Source: Lysinibacillus xylanilyticus (lineage in GTDB: Bacteria > Bacillota > Bacilli > Bacillales_A > Planococcaceae). Taken from it: a stretch of 64,000 nucleotides of DNA. The translations under genes were made by a program, and so were the position numbers. The notes below the pieces were generated by a model. The model was not told the DNA's origin, did no database searches, and saw only the letters and a list, made by a program, of their open reading frames with translations. Of this stretch, positions 25,719 to 34,184 are shown piece after piece. Positions within the stretch are counted from its first letter, which is position 1; each line of letters begins with the position of its first letter. The stretch lies in assembly GCF_001708185.1 (NCBI RefSeq), contig NZ_MDDN01000001.1, positions 310,001 to 374,000 on the forward strand, read 5' to 3'.

Positions 25719-26831
25719 TCAAATTTCTATTTCGTTCTTTTTCATTCTTTTTCGTATTGCATATATAACTACCAACAAAAGAGGTAAAAAAAGTCCGATT
25801 GATAATGTTAAAGAATTACCCGTTGTATCGTCAAAATGTTTTTGATAGATGATATTAGGATAAATCACAAGTGAAAGAACGACGGCAATCATGCCCAACG
25901 GTAAGGTTAAAGGGCGGTAATCTTTCAAATTTAGAATTTGTGCCATTCCTAAAACGGAAGCGTAAAAATAGAGGGTCGTCTTAAAATAGAGAGTGATCAC
26001 CCAAAGAGAAGCCATTAATCCCTCAATACGCTGTATAAAATTCCCGATATTTATCCTTTTGGTCAATTCATAGCTTGGATAAATCTCTCCGGCAGTTTTA
26101 TCAATACCTAATACTGTAACACTCAAAAATGTAATAATGATGATGACGATGCCGCCTATTAAGTTTCCTATTAAAAATGTTTTTCTCCCTTGCTTCATTT
26201 TATTAACAAAAGAAGGAAAAATCATTAAGAGAACAACGGCATTTACTGAAGATACTATGACATAAAAAATGGATGATTGAATGATTTTTTTTGTCCCCAT
26301 CTCATATACAGGCTGTATGTTTTCAAACTTCATTTCCGGTGAAAGACACACCACTAAAATGAAAAAAAAGGCGAAGAACACGACAATTAATATTTCTGCA
26401 GTACGAGCGAAGGTTTCCAATCCAAGACGGACGCCCATTACCACAATCCCCGCCATAAGAATATTAAGGACTACCATTGGGGTATTTGGCATCATATGGA
26501 TGTTTAGGAATAGCCCAAAATAATACAAAAGTTCCGAAGCATAAAAAAGAACTATTAATACAAAAAAAGCAGCTAAGGCTTTACCTATCCATCTCCCAAA
26601 TAGTTTTTCTATCATTTGGACATAGGTGAGGTGAGGGAACCAAAGTGCTATAGTGATGAGTAGCCAAATGACTAATAAACCGATTCCCGTACCAATTATA
26701 GCCGCAATCCAGGCGTCTTGTTTTGCGCCGGTTGCTAATGCTGATGGTACAGTTAAGATGCTCGTACCAATCGTAAATAAAATAACTAAAACCAGAAATT
26801 GGTACGAATTTATTTTAACGTCTTGCATCAT
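25719..26831 (-). CDS. gerAB: Spore germinant receptor B subunit (GerAB/YndE family permease)
   Basis: A 370-residue protein with ten membrane helices, of the spore-germination branch of the amino acid permease superfamily. The first helix region (SYQFLVLVILFTIGTSIL) and the PSALATGAKQDAW loop are typical. The B subunit lies in the inner spore membrane and is the likely germinant-binding component. It is the last gene of an operon of order A, C, D, B. Germinant identity cannot be inferred. Confidence 0.92.
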   Translation of the reverse strand: MMQDVKINSYQFLVLVILFTIGTSILTVPSALATGAKQDAWIAAIIGTGIGLLVIWLLITIALWFPHLTYVQMIEKLFGRWIGKALAAFFVLIVLFYASELLYYFGLFLNIHMMPNTPMVVLNILMAGIVVMGVRLGLETFARTAEILIVVFFAFFFILVVCLSPEMKFENIQPVYEMGTKKIIQSSIFYVIVSSVNAVVLLMIFPSFVNKMKQGRKTFLIGNLIGGIVIIIITFLSVTVLGIDKTAGEIYPSYELTKRINIGNFIQRIEGLMASLWVITLYFKTTLYFYASVLGMAQILNLKDYRPLTLPLGMIAVVLSLVIYPNIIYQKHFDDTTGNSLTLSIGLFLPLLLVVIYAIRKRMKKNEIEI

Positions 26832-26864
26832 TTCATATCATCCCTTCCCCTCTACACTTATCTT

Positions 26865-27101
26865 TTATTTCAAGAAATGAGAAATAAAATCATTAAGCGG
26901 TTTAAAAATAAAAGTGAGTAAATCAAATGGATTTGGAATAGTTTTTTCAAATCCAAAAAGTGTAATACTTAGACCTCCCCCAATTGCAAGAAGAATTGAA
27001 AATACAAGTAACTCTTTTTTATATTGTTTTTCCAAGAGAGGTGGAACTTCAATCCACACAATAACTGCTGCAATTAGAATTATTCCTATTGTTTTTATCA
27101 T
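26865..27101 (-). CDS. Two-helix small protein of the ger operon (D-type subunit)
   Basis: A 78-residue protein with two membrane helices (about residues 3-18 and 33-50) and a short C-terminal tail. Small two-helix D proteins are known beside some Bacillus germinant receptor operons and modulate germination efficiency; this gene has the right size, topology and place. Its ATG lies two bases after the gerAC stop with GAGGT upstream. Assignment is by context and topology. Confidence 0.75.
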   Translation of the reverse strand: MIKTIGIILIAAVIVWIEVPPLLEKQYKKELLVFSILLAIGGGLSITLFGFEKTIPNPFDLLTFIFKPLNDFISHFLK

Positions 27102-27103
27102 AA

Positions 27104-28294
27104 TTATTTAACCTCTATCTTTTCTAAGAAGGAATTACCTTCTGTACCCGTATGCACAAGTTTTACGTCTACTTTAACATTCGCTTTCAACTTAGGGAAT
27201 TCCTCATCCCACTGCTCTTTCATCTTTTTCCATTCTTTCGGATTAGATCGATGAATGGCTTCACCAAATCCAAATATGTCTGATTTATATTGTTTTTGTA
27301 ACGTTTCAATGGACATGTTAATGGTCTCTTCCATCTGTTTTTCAGTAATCTTCTCTAGCTCAACAATCGTATCTAGGTCATTAAGATTAATTTGACACTC
27401 TACTTCCCCAACATTTCCTTTTACTTTAATATTGATATCCACTTCAGGCATACCTTTGTTTATTTTGCCTTTCACTTTAGAATCTGCTTGAATAATCTCT
27501 ATAGTGGCTTTCCCCTCTTCAGGACAAGATATAGCAGTTACAGACTTTTGCACTTCGTTGACGATGCCATTATACCCTCTGCTTTCTCGTTCAGTTAACC
27601 AGCCCACCAGTTTATCTTTTTTAAACACCGCTAATTCATCATATACAATTCGCACAGGAGGATTAATCGATTCTACTTCCTGTTTGGTTGATCCTATTTC
27701 TTGATCCCCTGTTACTAGAATCCCTGTTAATACAGCTTCCGTTCCATCACTTGTCAGAGAAGCGATTAACTCATCTAACTTAATGCCGTTCGTTGCAGCC
27801 CAATAATGTTCTGACGTCTGCAGGCTGTTAAACATATTATTAGCAGGTATATTTTCAATCGTTGTTCTGACATTCAGTACTTCCGCTGCGGTCATATCCT
27901 TAGCAATAGCAACAAAGAAATCAGATCGGAGTTCCCAATCTCTTGACAATAAATCTAAGGATTTCGCTATCCCTTCTTTAGCTAAATCCTCACCAAGCAC
28001 AAGCATTCGAAGATGTCCTGGATATATTTTTCGAGGTGATGTCTTTGTAATTTTTCGAAGAGCTTCATTTACCGTTTCGCCTTTTTCCTGAAACAGGATG
28101 ACTGGTGAACGCCCAGTACTTGTTTTCGTAGGTATTTCCGAAGGTACAACCACTTGAGCAGTTACTTGGTATTCATCTTCTACTTTATCGATTCCTATCG
28201 CTAACGTAATACCAAGCTCATTTAATTCCCTCTTGTCCCAACATCCCGTAAGAATGGGGCTAAGAATTAAGAGAACAATCATGCACTTTTTCAT
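27104..28294 (-). CDS. gerAC: Spore germinant receptor C subunit (Ger(x)C lipoprotein)
   Basis: A 396-residue lipoprotein with lipobox PILTGC (Cys near residue 18) followed by WDKRELNELGITLAIGID, the Ger(x)C signature, and a C-terminal KIEVK end after the helical domain. The C subunit sits on the outer face of the inner spore membrane. GGGGG lies seven bases before the ATG, and the gene follows gerAA by three bases. Complete and of normal length. Confidence 0.93.
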   Translation of the reverse strand: MKKCMIVLLILSPILTGCWDKRELNELGITLAIGIDKVEDEYQVTAQVVVPSEIPTKTSTGRSPVILFQEKGETVNEALRKITKTSPRKIYPGHLRMLVLGEDLAKEGIAKSLDLLSRDWELRSDFFVAIAKDMTAAEVLNVRTTIENIPANNMFNSLQTSEHYWAATNGIKLDELIASLTSDGTEAVLTGILVTGDQEIGSTKQEVESINPPVRIVYDELAVFKKDKLVGWLTERESRGYNGIVNEVQKSVTAISCPEEGKATIEIIQADSKVKGKINKGMPEVDINIKVKGNVGEVECQINLNDLDTIVELEKITEKQMEETINMSIETLQKQYKSDIFGFGEAIHRSNPKEWKKMKEQWDEEFPKLKANVKVDVKLVHTGTEGNSFLEKIEVK

Positions 28295-28297
28295 CGT

Positions 28298-29908
28298 TTA
28301 ACCCCCTTCATTTTTTGGCGGCTGTGGTTTTGCAGAGGCTGAATCTTGTTGCCTAACGATATTTTGTTGACTGATTAGACGAGGCCGAGTAAACATTTTC
28401 CATATAGGCAAGAGAATAAACGTATCCTTTTGATCGGAAAGATTAAATGGAGCTATTGAAGACATATAAGGCACGCCAAAAGAACGCAAACTACATAAAT
28501 GCAGAAGTAGAGCGATTAAACCAATCGTTATTCCTAATAAACCAAAAGAAGCAGCTAATGCCATAAATCCAAAGCGTAGCATCCTTCCCGAGATAGCTAA
28601 GTTGTAAGTTGGAGAAACGAAACTAGAAATGGCGGTTATTGAAACCACAATTACCATCGCAGCAGAGATTATGCCTGCTTCAACCGCCGCTGTTCCAATT
28701 ACAAATGCCCCTACGATAGAAATGGCTGAACCGATGGTTCTTGGCATTCTTAAGCCTGCTTCACGCAAGATTTCAAAGGTGACTTCCATTATAATTGCTT
28801 CAACAAATGCCGGAAATGGAGCACCTTCTCGTTGGGCTGCCAGACTTATAAGGAGTCCAGTGGGTAACATTGCATGATTAAAAGTTGTGACCGCAATAAA
28901 TAATGCAGGTGCAAGCATTGCAATTGAAAATGCAAAAAAACGAAGGAGTCGAATAAGACTCGCAATATCTGCTCGTTGATAGTAATCTTCCGAAGATTGA
29001 AAAAATTGAACAAATAATGCTGGAACTACTAGGACAAATGGTGTTCCATCAACCAAAATGGCTATACGTCCTTCCAATAATGCTGCAGCTACTACATCCG
29101 GACGTTCCGTATTGAATATGGTTGGGAAAGGTGAATAAGGTGCATCCTGAATCAATTCCTCGATATTTCCACTTTCAAGAATTCCATCAATATCTATCTT
29201 ATCCAAACGCAAACGGACTTCTTTCACTATTTTGTCATTTGCAATTCCTTTGATATACATCATGGCAACATTCGTTTTCGTACGTTTTCCAATAATTTTT
29301 GATTCCATCCAGAGATCTGGGTCTTTCAGTCTTCTACGAACTAAGGCGGTATTGACACGCAAATTTTCGGAGAACCCTTCACGGGGTCCTCTTACTACCA
29401 CCTGGGCTGATGCTTCCGTAACTCCACGCTCAACCCAATGCCTATTGGAAATGATTAACCCTTGGGCATATCCATCGATTAAAATAATCGTATCCCCCGA
29501 TAATAGTCCAGTAAGAAGCTCTTCAAAATTAGTTAGTTCTCTAATTTCCCCCACTGTCATGGCAAAATCTTTTAATATGCTAATCAGATTTTGTTCAGGA
29601 GATAGCTTTTTCTGTAATTCGGTACCTTCGACATCTAGCATGAGCGTTTCTAAAATGAAGTTTTGTAATGAGATTGTATCGGTTAATCCATCTGTATAGA
29701 TAATACCAGCTTTAATAGTTTCTTCTTTTCCTACTCGAATTTCTCGAATGATAATATCCGAGCTTTTCCCAAGGGAATCTCTTATTCTTTGTAAATTTTC
29801 TTGAAGATTTGTTTTTAATTCGTTTGCTAAATTTGTCTTCATCATTTGGCTAGTTGAAATAGAATTGGAATGCATTTTAGAATTACTTTTCTTTCTGAAA
29901 AAGCCCAT
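28298..29908 (-). CDS. gerAA: Spore germinant receptor A subunit (GerAA/GerKA family)
   Basis: A 536-residue protein. A hydrophilic N-terminal domain (to about residue 285) with GDTIILIDGYAQGLIISNRH and VVRGPREGFSENLRVNTALV is followed by membrane helices with GRIAILVDGTPFVLVVPALF and PFPAFVEAIIMEVTFEILRE. All are GerAA-family signatures. It is the first gene of the operon. I looked for a sigma-G type promoter upstream and found no convincing one by eye. Confidence 0.93.
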   Translation of the reverse strand: MGFFRKKSNSKMHSNSISTSQMMKTNLANELKTNLQENLQRIRDSLGKSSDIIIREIRVGKEETIKAGIIYTDGLTDTISLQNFILETLMLDVEGTELQKKLSPEQNLISILKDFAMTVGEIRELTNFEELLTGLLSGDTIILIDGYAQGLIISNRHWVERGVTEASAQVVVRGPREGFSENLRVNTALVRRRLKDPDLWMESKIIGKRTKTNVAMMYIKGIANDKIVKEVRLRLDKIDIDGILESGNIEELIQDAPYSPFPTIFNTERPDVVAAALLEGRIAILVDGTPFVLVVPALFVQFFQSSEDYYQRADIASLIRLLRFFAFSIAMLAPALFIAVTTFNHAMLPTGLLISLAAQREGAPFPAFVEAIIMEVTFEILREAGLRMPRTIGSAISIVGAFVIGTAAVEAGIISAAMVIVVSITAISSFVSPTYNLAISGRMLRFGFMALAASFGLLGITIGLIALLLHLCSLRSFGVPYMSSIAPFNLSDQKDTFILLPIWKMFTRPRLISQQNIVRQQDSASAKPQPPKNEGG

Positions 29909-30261
29909 AGACTACCTCACATTTACTTTTTATTTTTTGGCTAATTAGAAAAATATCGATGGATCCGTTAACTTTTCTATTAAGCATGTTGATGAAATAT
30001 AGATTCTCATGTTCTTTAGCATAGGAATCACCTTTTAACAAATATTTTCTAATTAAATAAATCATACTACTTTTATTAAATAGCAGGATTTTTTCGACAA
30101 AACTTCTAATTAATGAACAAAAAAGCAAATGGAAAAACACATTTCTCAAATTTCACCTGTGAATACAAATGCCATCCACAATTTTTGGTGATGAACCGAA
30201 ATACCAGATTGACAGAAAACTTTGGAATTTAATTCATGACAATAAAACTTCAAAATGTAAA

Positions 30262-30296
30262 AACTCCATTTTGAAAAATAGATCAAAATGGAGTTG
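30262..30296 (-). terminator. Terminator of the 30385-30864 gene
   Basis: AACTCCATTTTGA (30262-30274) pairs with TCAAAATGGAGTT (30283-30295); on the minus strand a T-rich stretch follows. The stem core is shared with the terminator near 32375. The region 29909-30261 has no gene that I trust. Confidence 0.7.
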
Positions 30297-30384
30297 AAGT
30301 ATAAGATTTTTATAAAAAAGTGAAATCATTTCAATGAGTTTTATCCTACAAACGCCCCTTAATAGTTAAATTCCCCGCTTTTAC

Positions 30385-30864
30385 TCAACTATTTTTTAGT
30401 TTTTCATCCAATTTCTCTTCTAATTCTTCGTACTTCTCGTCACAAGCCTTAGCCTTATTACCCACTGGGATAGACATTCTAGTAATTTGAACTCTTCCAT
30501 CTTGACTATAACTACCTAAAGAGACAAACCCGATTTCACTTTCAGGGATATCTTTTATTTTCTCGCCATTCTCGTTTACGTAGAAGTATTTGGTATCATG
30601 AGATCCTGAATTTTCTCTCCCTCCCCAACCAAAATCTTCAGGAGAAGTGGTAAGCACTAAACCATCTTCATCAAAATGGTATTGGATCGTGTCATCTTCA
30701 ATTTCTAGTTGAGGAGTACCTTCTATATTGTAAACAACATAGGCACAACCCTCGTAACCATCTTGGAAATAGAATGCTTCGTCATAGACCTTGTGAGTGA
30801 ATATCCAATAAAGACAAAATCCGATAACAATTCCTATGATCATTCCTGAAATGATTTTTTTCAT
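30385..30864 (-). CDS. Membrane-anchored extracellular protein of unknown function
   Basis: A 159-residue protein with an N-terminal anchor (about residues 2-22) and an acidic extracellular domain containing IQYHFDEDGLVLTTSPEDFG and GRVQITRMSIPVGNK, ending in a charged EELEEKLDEKL helix. It resembles DUF6843-type proteins of Bacilli, without certainty. The frame opens at 30879, but GGGGG before the ATG at 30864 sets the start. The structured repeat copy 3 lies immediately upstream (30913-31019), so its transcript may begin within or beyond the repeat. Confidence 0.7.
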   Translation of the reverse strand: MKKIISGMIIGIVIGFCLYWIFTHKVYDEAFYFQDGYEGCAYVVYNIEGTPQLEIEDDTIQYHFDEDGLVLTTSPEDFGWGGRENSGSHDTKYFYVNENGEKIKDIPESEIGFVSLGSYSQDGRVQITRMSIPVGNKAKACDEKYEELEEKLDEKLKNS

Positions 30865-30912
30865 CCTGTTCACCCCCATACTGCAGGAAACCGTTATTAT
30901 CTATTACTTCAA

Positions 30913-31019
30913 TTAAACTGCCCGTTAGCCCTCTATGTAGTAAAAATCGGCGCTACATCACATATAATGAAAGATGATTAAGTACTTTCATAAGAGTTTA
31001 AGTACATTTCTTCACATTC
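30913..31019 (+). repeat. Structured dispersed repeat, copy 3 (longest)
   Basis: Outer arms TTAAACT (30913-30919) and AGTTTAA (30995-31001) enclose GCCCGTTAGCC, a first hairpin (ATGTAG / CTACAT) and a second (ATGAAAG / CTTTCAT). The whole could fold as a three-way junction. A tail AAGTACATTTCTTCACA follows. The tail overlaps the 3' end of the minus-strand gene at 31012. Confidence 0.75.
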
Positions 31020-31479
31020 TTTTCTTTAAATAAAATGAGCAAAATCCTGAAACACAAAGGCAGGCTATAAACGTCCAGAAGTTAAAAAATAAATGATTAG
31101 AAAAAGGATTTAAATAGGATATTTCGTATTCAAAATATGGATTGATTTCATTTCGAAATGAAACGATTCGGTAAATCGTCATTCCCAAAATCAGCAGAAA
31201 CACCCCTGAATAGAAGGCTTGAAATAATTTCCTTTTCACTGAAAAACGTTCATGTAACTTTTCAAAAACAAACATCATTGCAAAGAAAAAATAAAGAATA
31301 ATTAACATCGGAAACATAACAAACATTAAGCCTGGGTTTCCATTTCCTCCAACAAAATTGCCACCTGTGGGGTCGAATGAAATAGTAGTCATATTAGTGA
31401 ATGCAAAACCGACAACACTTACAATTCCCGAGATAACAACACTTAGCAAAAAAAGAAAACGCATTATACTCTTTCTCAA
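31012..31479 (-). CDS. Four-helix membrane protein of unknown function
   Basis: A 155-residue protein with four membrane segments; the longest loop, after the first helix, contains SFDPTGGNFVGGNGNPG. The TTG at 31479 is taken as the start because GGGG lies eight bases upstream (reading MRKSIMRFLFLL); the frame continues to 31512 without a ribosome site. I recognise no family. It is one of a row of small minus-strand membrane genes separated by repeat remnants. Confidence 0.65.
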   Translation of the reverse strand: MRKSIMRFLFLLSVVISGIVSVVGFAFTNMTTISFDPTGGNFVGGNGNPGLMFVMFPMLIILYFFFAMMFVFEKLHERFSVKRKLFQAFYSGVFLLILGMTIYRIVSFRNEINPYFEYEISYLNPFSNHLFFNFWTFIACLCVSGFCSFYLKKRM

Positions 31480-31549
31480 CAAACCTGCCCCTTTGTAAAT
31501 TAATTTCAACAAAAAAGCTTAAATCCTTTATGGATAAACACTACCATTT

Positions 31550-31575
31550 GTTTAAGTACATTTATTCACAAACTT
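31550..31575 (+). repeat. Repeat-family tail remnant
   Basis: GTTTAAGTACATTTATTCAC followed by AAACTT matches the tail of structured repeat copies 1 and 3. The preceding TTAAATCCTTTATGG recalls a decayed second hairpin. Confidence 0.5.
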
Positions 31576-31581
31576 AATTCT

Positions 31582-31606
31582 AAAAAAGCTTAGGCGTACC
31601 TAAGCG
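31582..31606 (-). terminator. Terminator of the 31610-31831 gene
   Basis: CTTAGG and CCTAAG arms with a four-base loop, followed on the minus strand by CTTTTTTAG. Confidence 0.75.
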
Positions 31607-31609
31607 TCA

Positions 31610-31831
31610 TTACCACTTCTCATTATTCTTATGATTTTTTCTATAAACGTAATCTGCATTTTTTAATCCGGTCCAATTACTAATAAAATTAATAATCACT
31701 ATAAAAATTCCAAATAAAACAAACGCCACACTGTAATGACCTTTGAAAACTAAAACAAACGCCGCAACCAATAGTAATATCATTATAACTATTACCGAGA
31801 CTTGTAATTTTCCCTTCTTCTTATCATTCAT
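31610..31831 (-). CDS. Small two-helix membrane protein
   Basis: A 73-residue protein: a lysine-rich start, two membrane helices (about residues 11-28 and 33-52) and a polar basic tail (YVYRKNHKNNEKW). TAGGAGG lies 8 bases before the ATG, so expression is credible. No family recognised. It has its own terminator and lies between two remnants of the dispersed repeat. Confidence 0.65.
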   Translation of the reverse strand: MNDKKKGKLQVSVIVIMILLLVAAFVLVFKGHYSVAFVLFGIFIVIINFISNWTGLKNADYVYRKNHKNNEKW

Positions 31832-31943
31832 ATGTTCAACCTCCTATCAAATCGCCAATATTTTTCCGTATCTTTTAATACAATTTAGATGGTTTTTTCT
31901 ACCATATTCCTAATATTTACAATACCATCTAGTGTGAATATTA

Positions 31944-31987
31944 TTCAACTAAACTGCGTTGATAGTTTAAGTACATATCTTCACAAT
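31944..31987 (+). repeat. Repeat-family remnant lacking the inner hairpins
   Basis: TTCAACTAAACTGCGTTGAT then AGTTTAAGTACATATCTTCA. The left end matches the left end of copy 3 (TTCAATTAAACTGC) and the right matches its tail, so the two hairpins have been lost between them. Confidence 0.5.
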
Positions 31988-32024
31988 TTTTATATCATTT
32001 TTAACATAAATATCCCTCAAAAAA

Positions 32025-32060
32025 AAAATTACCTTGAAGAAAATCTTTGAAGGTAATTTT
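32025..32060. terminator. Symmetric hairpin in the 31832-32432 gap
   Basis: AAAATTACCTT (32025-32035) pairs perfectly with AAGGTAATTTT (32050-32060), with A and T runs on the two sides, so it could stop transcription on either strand. The 600-base gap around it has no gene that I can see. Confidence 0.6.
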
Positions 32061-32065
32061 ATAAA

Positions 32066-32190
32066 ACGTTATGGCTCATCACCATAACGTGTGGTTGAAT
32101 TCTGTTCCGACTGGGGGTCGTCGGGGCAACAGATGTTTTTTGTGCGAAAGAGAAGCGGCTGCAACAAATGTTTTCTGTACAAATTCTAGT
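32066..32190. repeat. Second repeat family, copy A (ACGTTATGG element)
   Basis: ACGTTATGG (32066-32074) forms a 9-bp hairpin with CCATAACGT (32082-32090). From 32073 to 32115 the sequence matches 47214-47256 at 40 of 43 positions. Beyond that, GCAACAGATGTTTTTTGT and GCAACAAATGTTTTCTGT form a close direct repeat. Confidence 0.65.
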
Positions 32191-32354
32191 CTGCTAAAAG
32201 AAGCTACATAATAGTAGTCCGTGATCATTTGGCCTTTCAGACATCAAAAAGACAATGGACAATTTTTATATTTAGGGTCATATATCAAGCTATATTCAGC
32301 CTCTACTTTCCTAACATTGCTGACTTTCACAAATCCATATTTTTAGATACATAA

Positions 32355-32392
32355 AATAAATCCATTTTGAAAAGATTGTTCAAAATGGATCC
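32355..32392 (-). terminator. Terminator of the 32433-33002 gene
   Basis: ATCCATTTTGA (32360-32370) and TCAAAATGGAT (32380-32390) are perfect complements; TTTATTTTATG follows on the minus strand. Confidence 0.75.
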
Positions 32393-32432
32393 GTCTTTAG
32401 CAAATTTAACTCTATATTTATAAAAAATTTGA

Positions 32433-33002
32433 TTATTTTTGGTATCCTTGCTGCACTACAGCTACCCTACTATGTAACATTTTTATTTCAAAATATAACC
32501 ATATTGAAAATACAATCTCCAAAAGCATCATAATAAGCGCCAATATTATTGGACTAAAATTAACTCCTATAATTAAAGAAGTTAAAGAAACGATTATCGC
32601 CATTACAAAATATGCTTTAGATTTATATAACCACCCAAAAGGTAGTAAGTGAGCTCCAAATATGATAGCTAATATCATAACTAATTTTTCTGGAACTGCT
32701 TGATAAATCCATATAGCAATCAAAATATATAAAATTTGATTACAGGAGAATATTATACCTAAATTATTTAATGGGTTATCTTTTGTTGAGAATTCTGCCT
32801 TAATTAATTTCGAAATTAAAAAAGCTAATGGTAAAAGTACTGCGGTAAAACAAAATGTTAAAAAATTTCTAGTTGCTATATCATTTATCGGAAGTAACCA
32901 TATTATAAAAATTGAACTCCAAATAATTATTGATGCAAGGATAAAATGCAAACCTCGCTTCCCTCTTAACGCTATGTCTTCTCTTGATGTATTTATTTCC
33001 AA
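32433..33002 (-). CDS. DUF7010-like membrane protein
   Basis: A 189-residue protein with six membrane helices. Its beginning, SREDIALRGKRGLHFILASI, has the LRGKRG-then-helix layout of DUF7010 proteins of Bacilli. The start is the TTG at 33002, with TAGGAG eight bases upstream; the frame extends to 33065 but that extra sequence has no ribosome site and spoils the family-typical N-terminus. Function unknown. Confidence 0.7.
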   Translation of the reverse strand: MEINTSREDIALRGKRGLHFILASIIIWSSIFIIWLLPINDIATRNFLTFCFTAVLLPLAFLISKLIKAEFSTKDNPLNNLGIIFSCNQILYILIAIWIYQAVPEKLVMILAIIFGAHLLPFGWLYKSKAYFVMAIIVSLTSLIIGVNFSPIILALIMMLLEIVFSIWLYFEIKMLHSRVAVVQQGYQK

Positions 33003-33352
33003 AAACTCATCTCCTAAAATATATTCACGATATAATAATATAGCTTTTTTTACAATAAATTTCAATTACCATATACTATTTCAAGTTATTATCATTAGCC
33101 ATTTAAATTGATGGTTATTTATAAAGTTGATCAAAACTCATTTCGTGACTTTATTGCAAATCAACATCGGGCGGAATACTCTATGTGTTCCACTATTTCA
33201 GCAGGTATTTTTAACCCCCACTGTAAGAAGTCTCCCATCTATAGAGGTGGGAGACTTCTGCTGTTATAAGTTAAAAAGTTTGATTAATATTCACTTAGAA
33301 TCCTTTAAGCGAAAAGGAATTAAACAGTGCTTCTATTTAAAACAGTACGACT
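33003..33352. other. Gene-free stretch with a perfect 12-bp hairpin
   Basis: AGAAGTCTCCCA (33226-33237) and TGGGAGACTTCT (33248-33259) form a perfect hairpin with no adjoining T tract on either strand, so it is not a normal terminator. It resembles the subterminal hairpins of IS200/IS605 elements and may be a relic; no transposase fragment is visible. A short ORF over it is not convincing. Confidence 0.4.
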
Positions 33353-33793
33353 TTATTTCAAACTATACTTTGCTAACATTTCTCCCCAGGGAGCCATTCC
33401 TGCTTCTTTAAAACCTACACTAGCATATAGTTTTCTTGCTTGCTCATTGTCCGGCTGATATCCAAGCCATATGACATCAGTGCGATCTTCTTGACTCTCA
33501 ATGTCTTGAATAATTAACTTCATCGCGCTCTTGCCGTGTCCACGCCCTTGATATTGCTCATCAATCATAAATCTGTATATCCAATAGTTTCCGTCATCCG
33601 AATCTATCCCGTACATCGCGAAACCGATAAGCATTTCACCACAATAAATCGCCTTTATCTTCATGTGCGGAAAAAATTTACTTTCTGCAATTGAATACAG
33701 ATTTGAGGCAATAAACCCTTGCTGTTCTTGCTTAGGCTTCAGTTGAATACAAGCTTCCCAATTACTTTGATCAATCGATTTTAAACTAATCAA
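33353..33793 (-). CDS. GNAT acetyltransferase (spermidine/spermine acetyltransferase-like)
   Basis: A 146-residue GNAT protein. IYRFMIDEQYQGRGHGKSAM (about residues 72-91) is the acetyl-CoA binding motif A, and QPDNEQARKLYASVGFKEAG is motif B. The start ISLKSIDQSNWEACIQLKPK and the GNYWIYRFMI strand resemble BltD/PaiA-like polyamine acetyltransferases. The TTG start is preceded by GGGAGG at ten bases. Substrate is inferred from resemblance only. Confidence 0.85.
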   Translation of the reverse strand: MISLKSIDQSNWEACIQLKPKQEQQGFIASNLYSIAESKFFPHMKIKAIYCGEMLIGFAMYGIDSDDGNYWIYRFMIDEQYQGRGHGKSAMKLIIQDIESQEDRTDVIWLGYQPDNEQARKLYASVGFKEAGMAPWGEMLAKYSLK

Positions 33794-34184
33794 ATTTCAG
33801 ATTCCTCCCTAGTAGTAGAGAAATCCATTGTCACGAATTCTCTACAAAATTAGTTTTCCCCTGCCGATAAAATAACTTATTGTCTTGATATACATAGCAC
33901 ATCACTCCTCCTAAGATGGATTGTCAACGTTAAACCGTACAATTTAATAAAGCAAACGATTTGCTCTCCATTTGTACTCTCGTTTAGTTCGACACCCGCA
34001 GACAAATCCCTTCTATATTTCTCCAAACAGCCAATTTAAGTTTTCGTACTGCCACTACACTTTCAGTAAAAAACATTTGCTGAGAGAAGTTAAATCTTAA
34101 TCATCGAATTAGTTCTCTAAAATCATCACCATCTTTTTTTCTCTTCATATTCTATAATCAGACCTAATTTTGAGGGGGAAACGT
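33794..34184. other. Intergenic stretch; possible short leader ORF
   Basis: No clear gene. On the minus strand an ATG at 33902 with AGGAGG four bases upstream opens a 23-residue ORF to 33831, ahead of the GNAT gene; it could be a leader peptide or chance. At 34078-34094 lies one copy of the 17-bp TGCTGARAGAAGTTAAA repeat. Confidence 0.3.
34078..34094 (+). repeat. 17-bp repeat TGCTGAGAGAAGTTAAA, copy 1
   Basis: Matches 35799-35815 and 58784-58800 with one mismatch. All three copies lie at or just beyond gene ends. Confidence 0.5.

Noticed and set aside
29883-30149. 88-codon minus-strand ORF overlapping the gerAA start
   Set aside because: It overlaps a certain gene on the same strand, has no ribosome site and no family features.
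18787-31019. CRISPR array
   Set aside because: The repeats are far apart, long and irregular, without spacers of constant length or cas genes.
33127-33411. 94-codon plus-strand ORF over the 12-bp hairpin
   Set aside because: It has no ribosome site, covers a hairpin and runs antisense into the GNAT gene.
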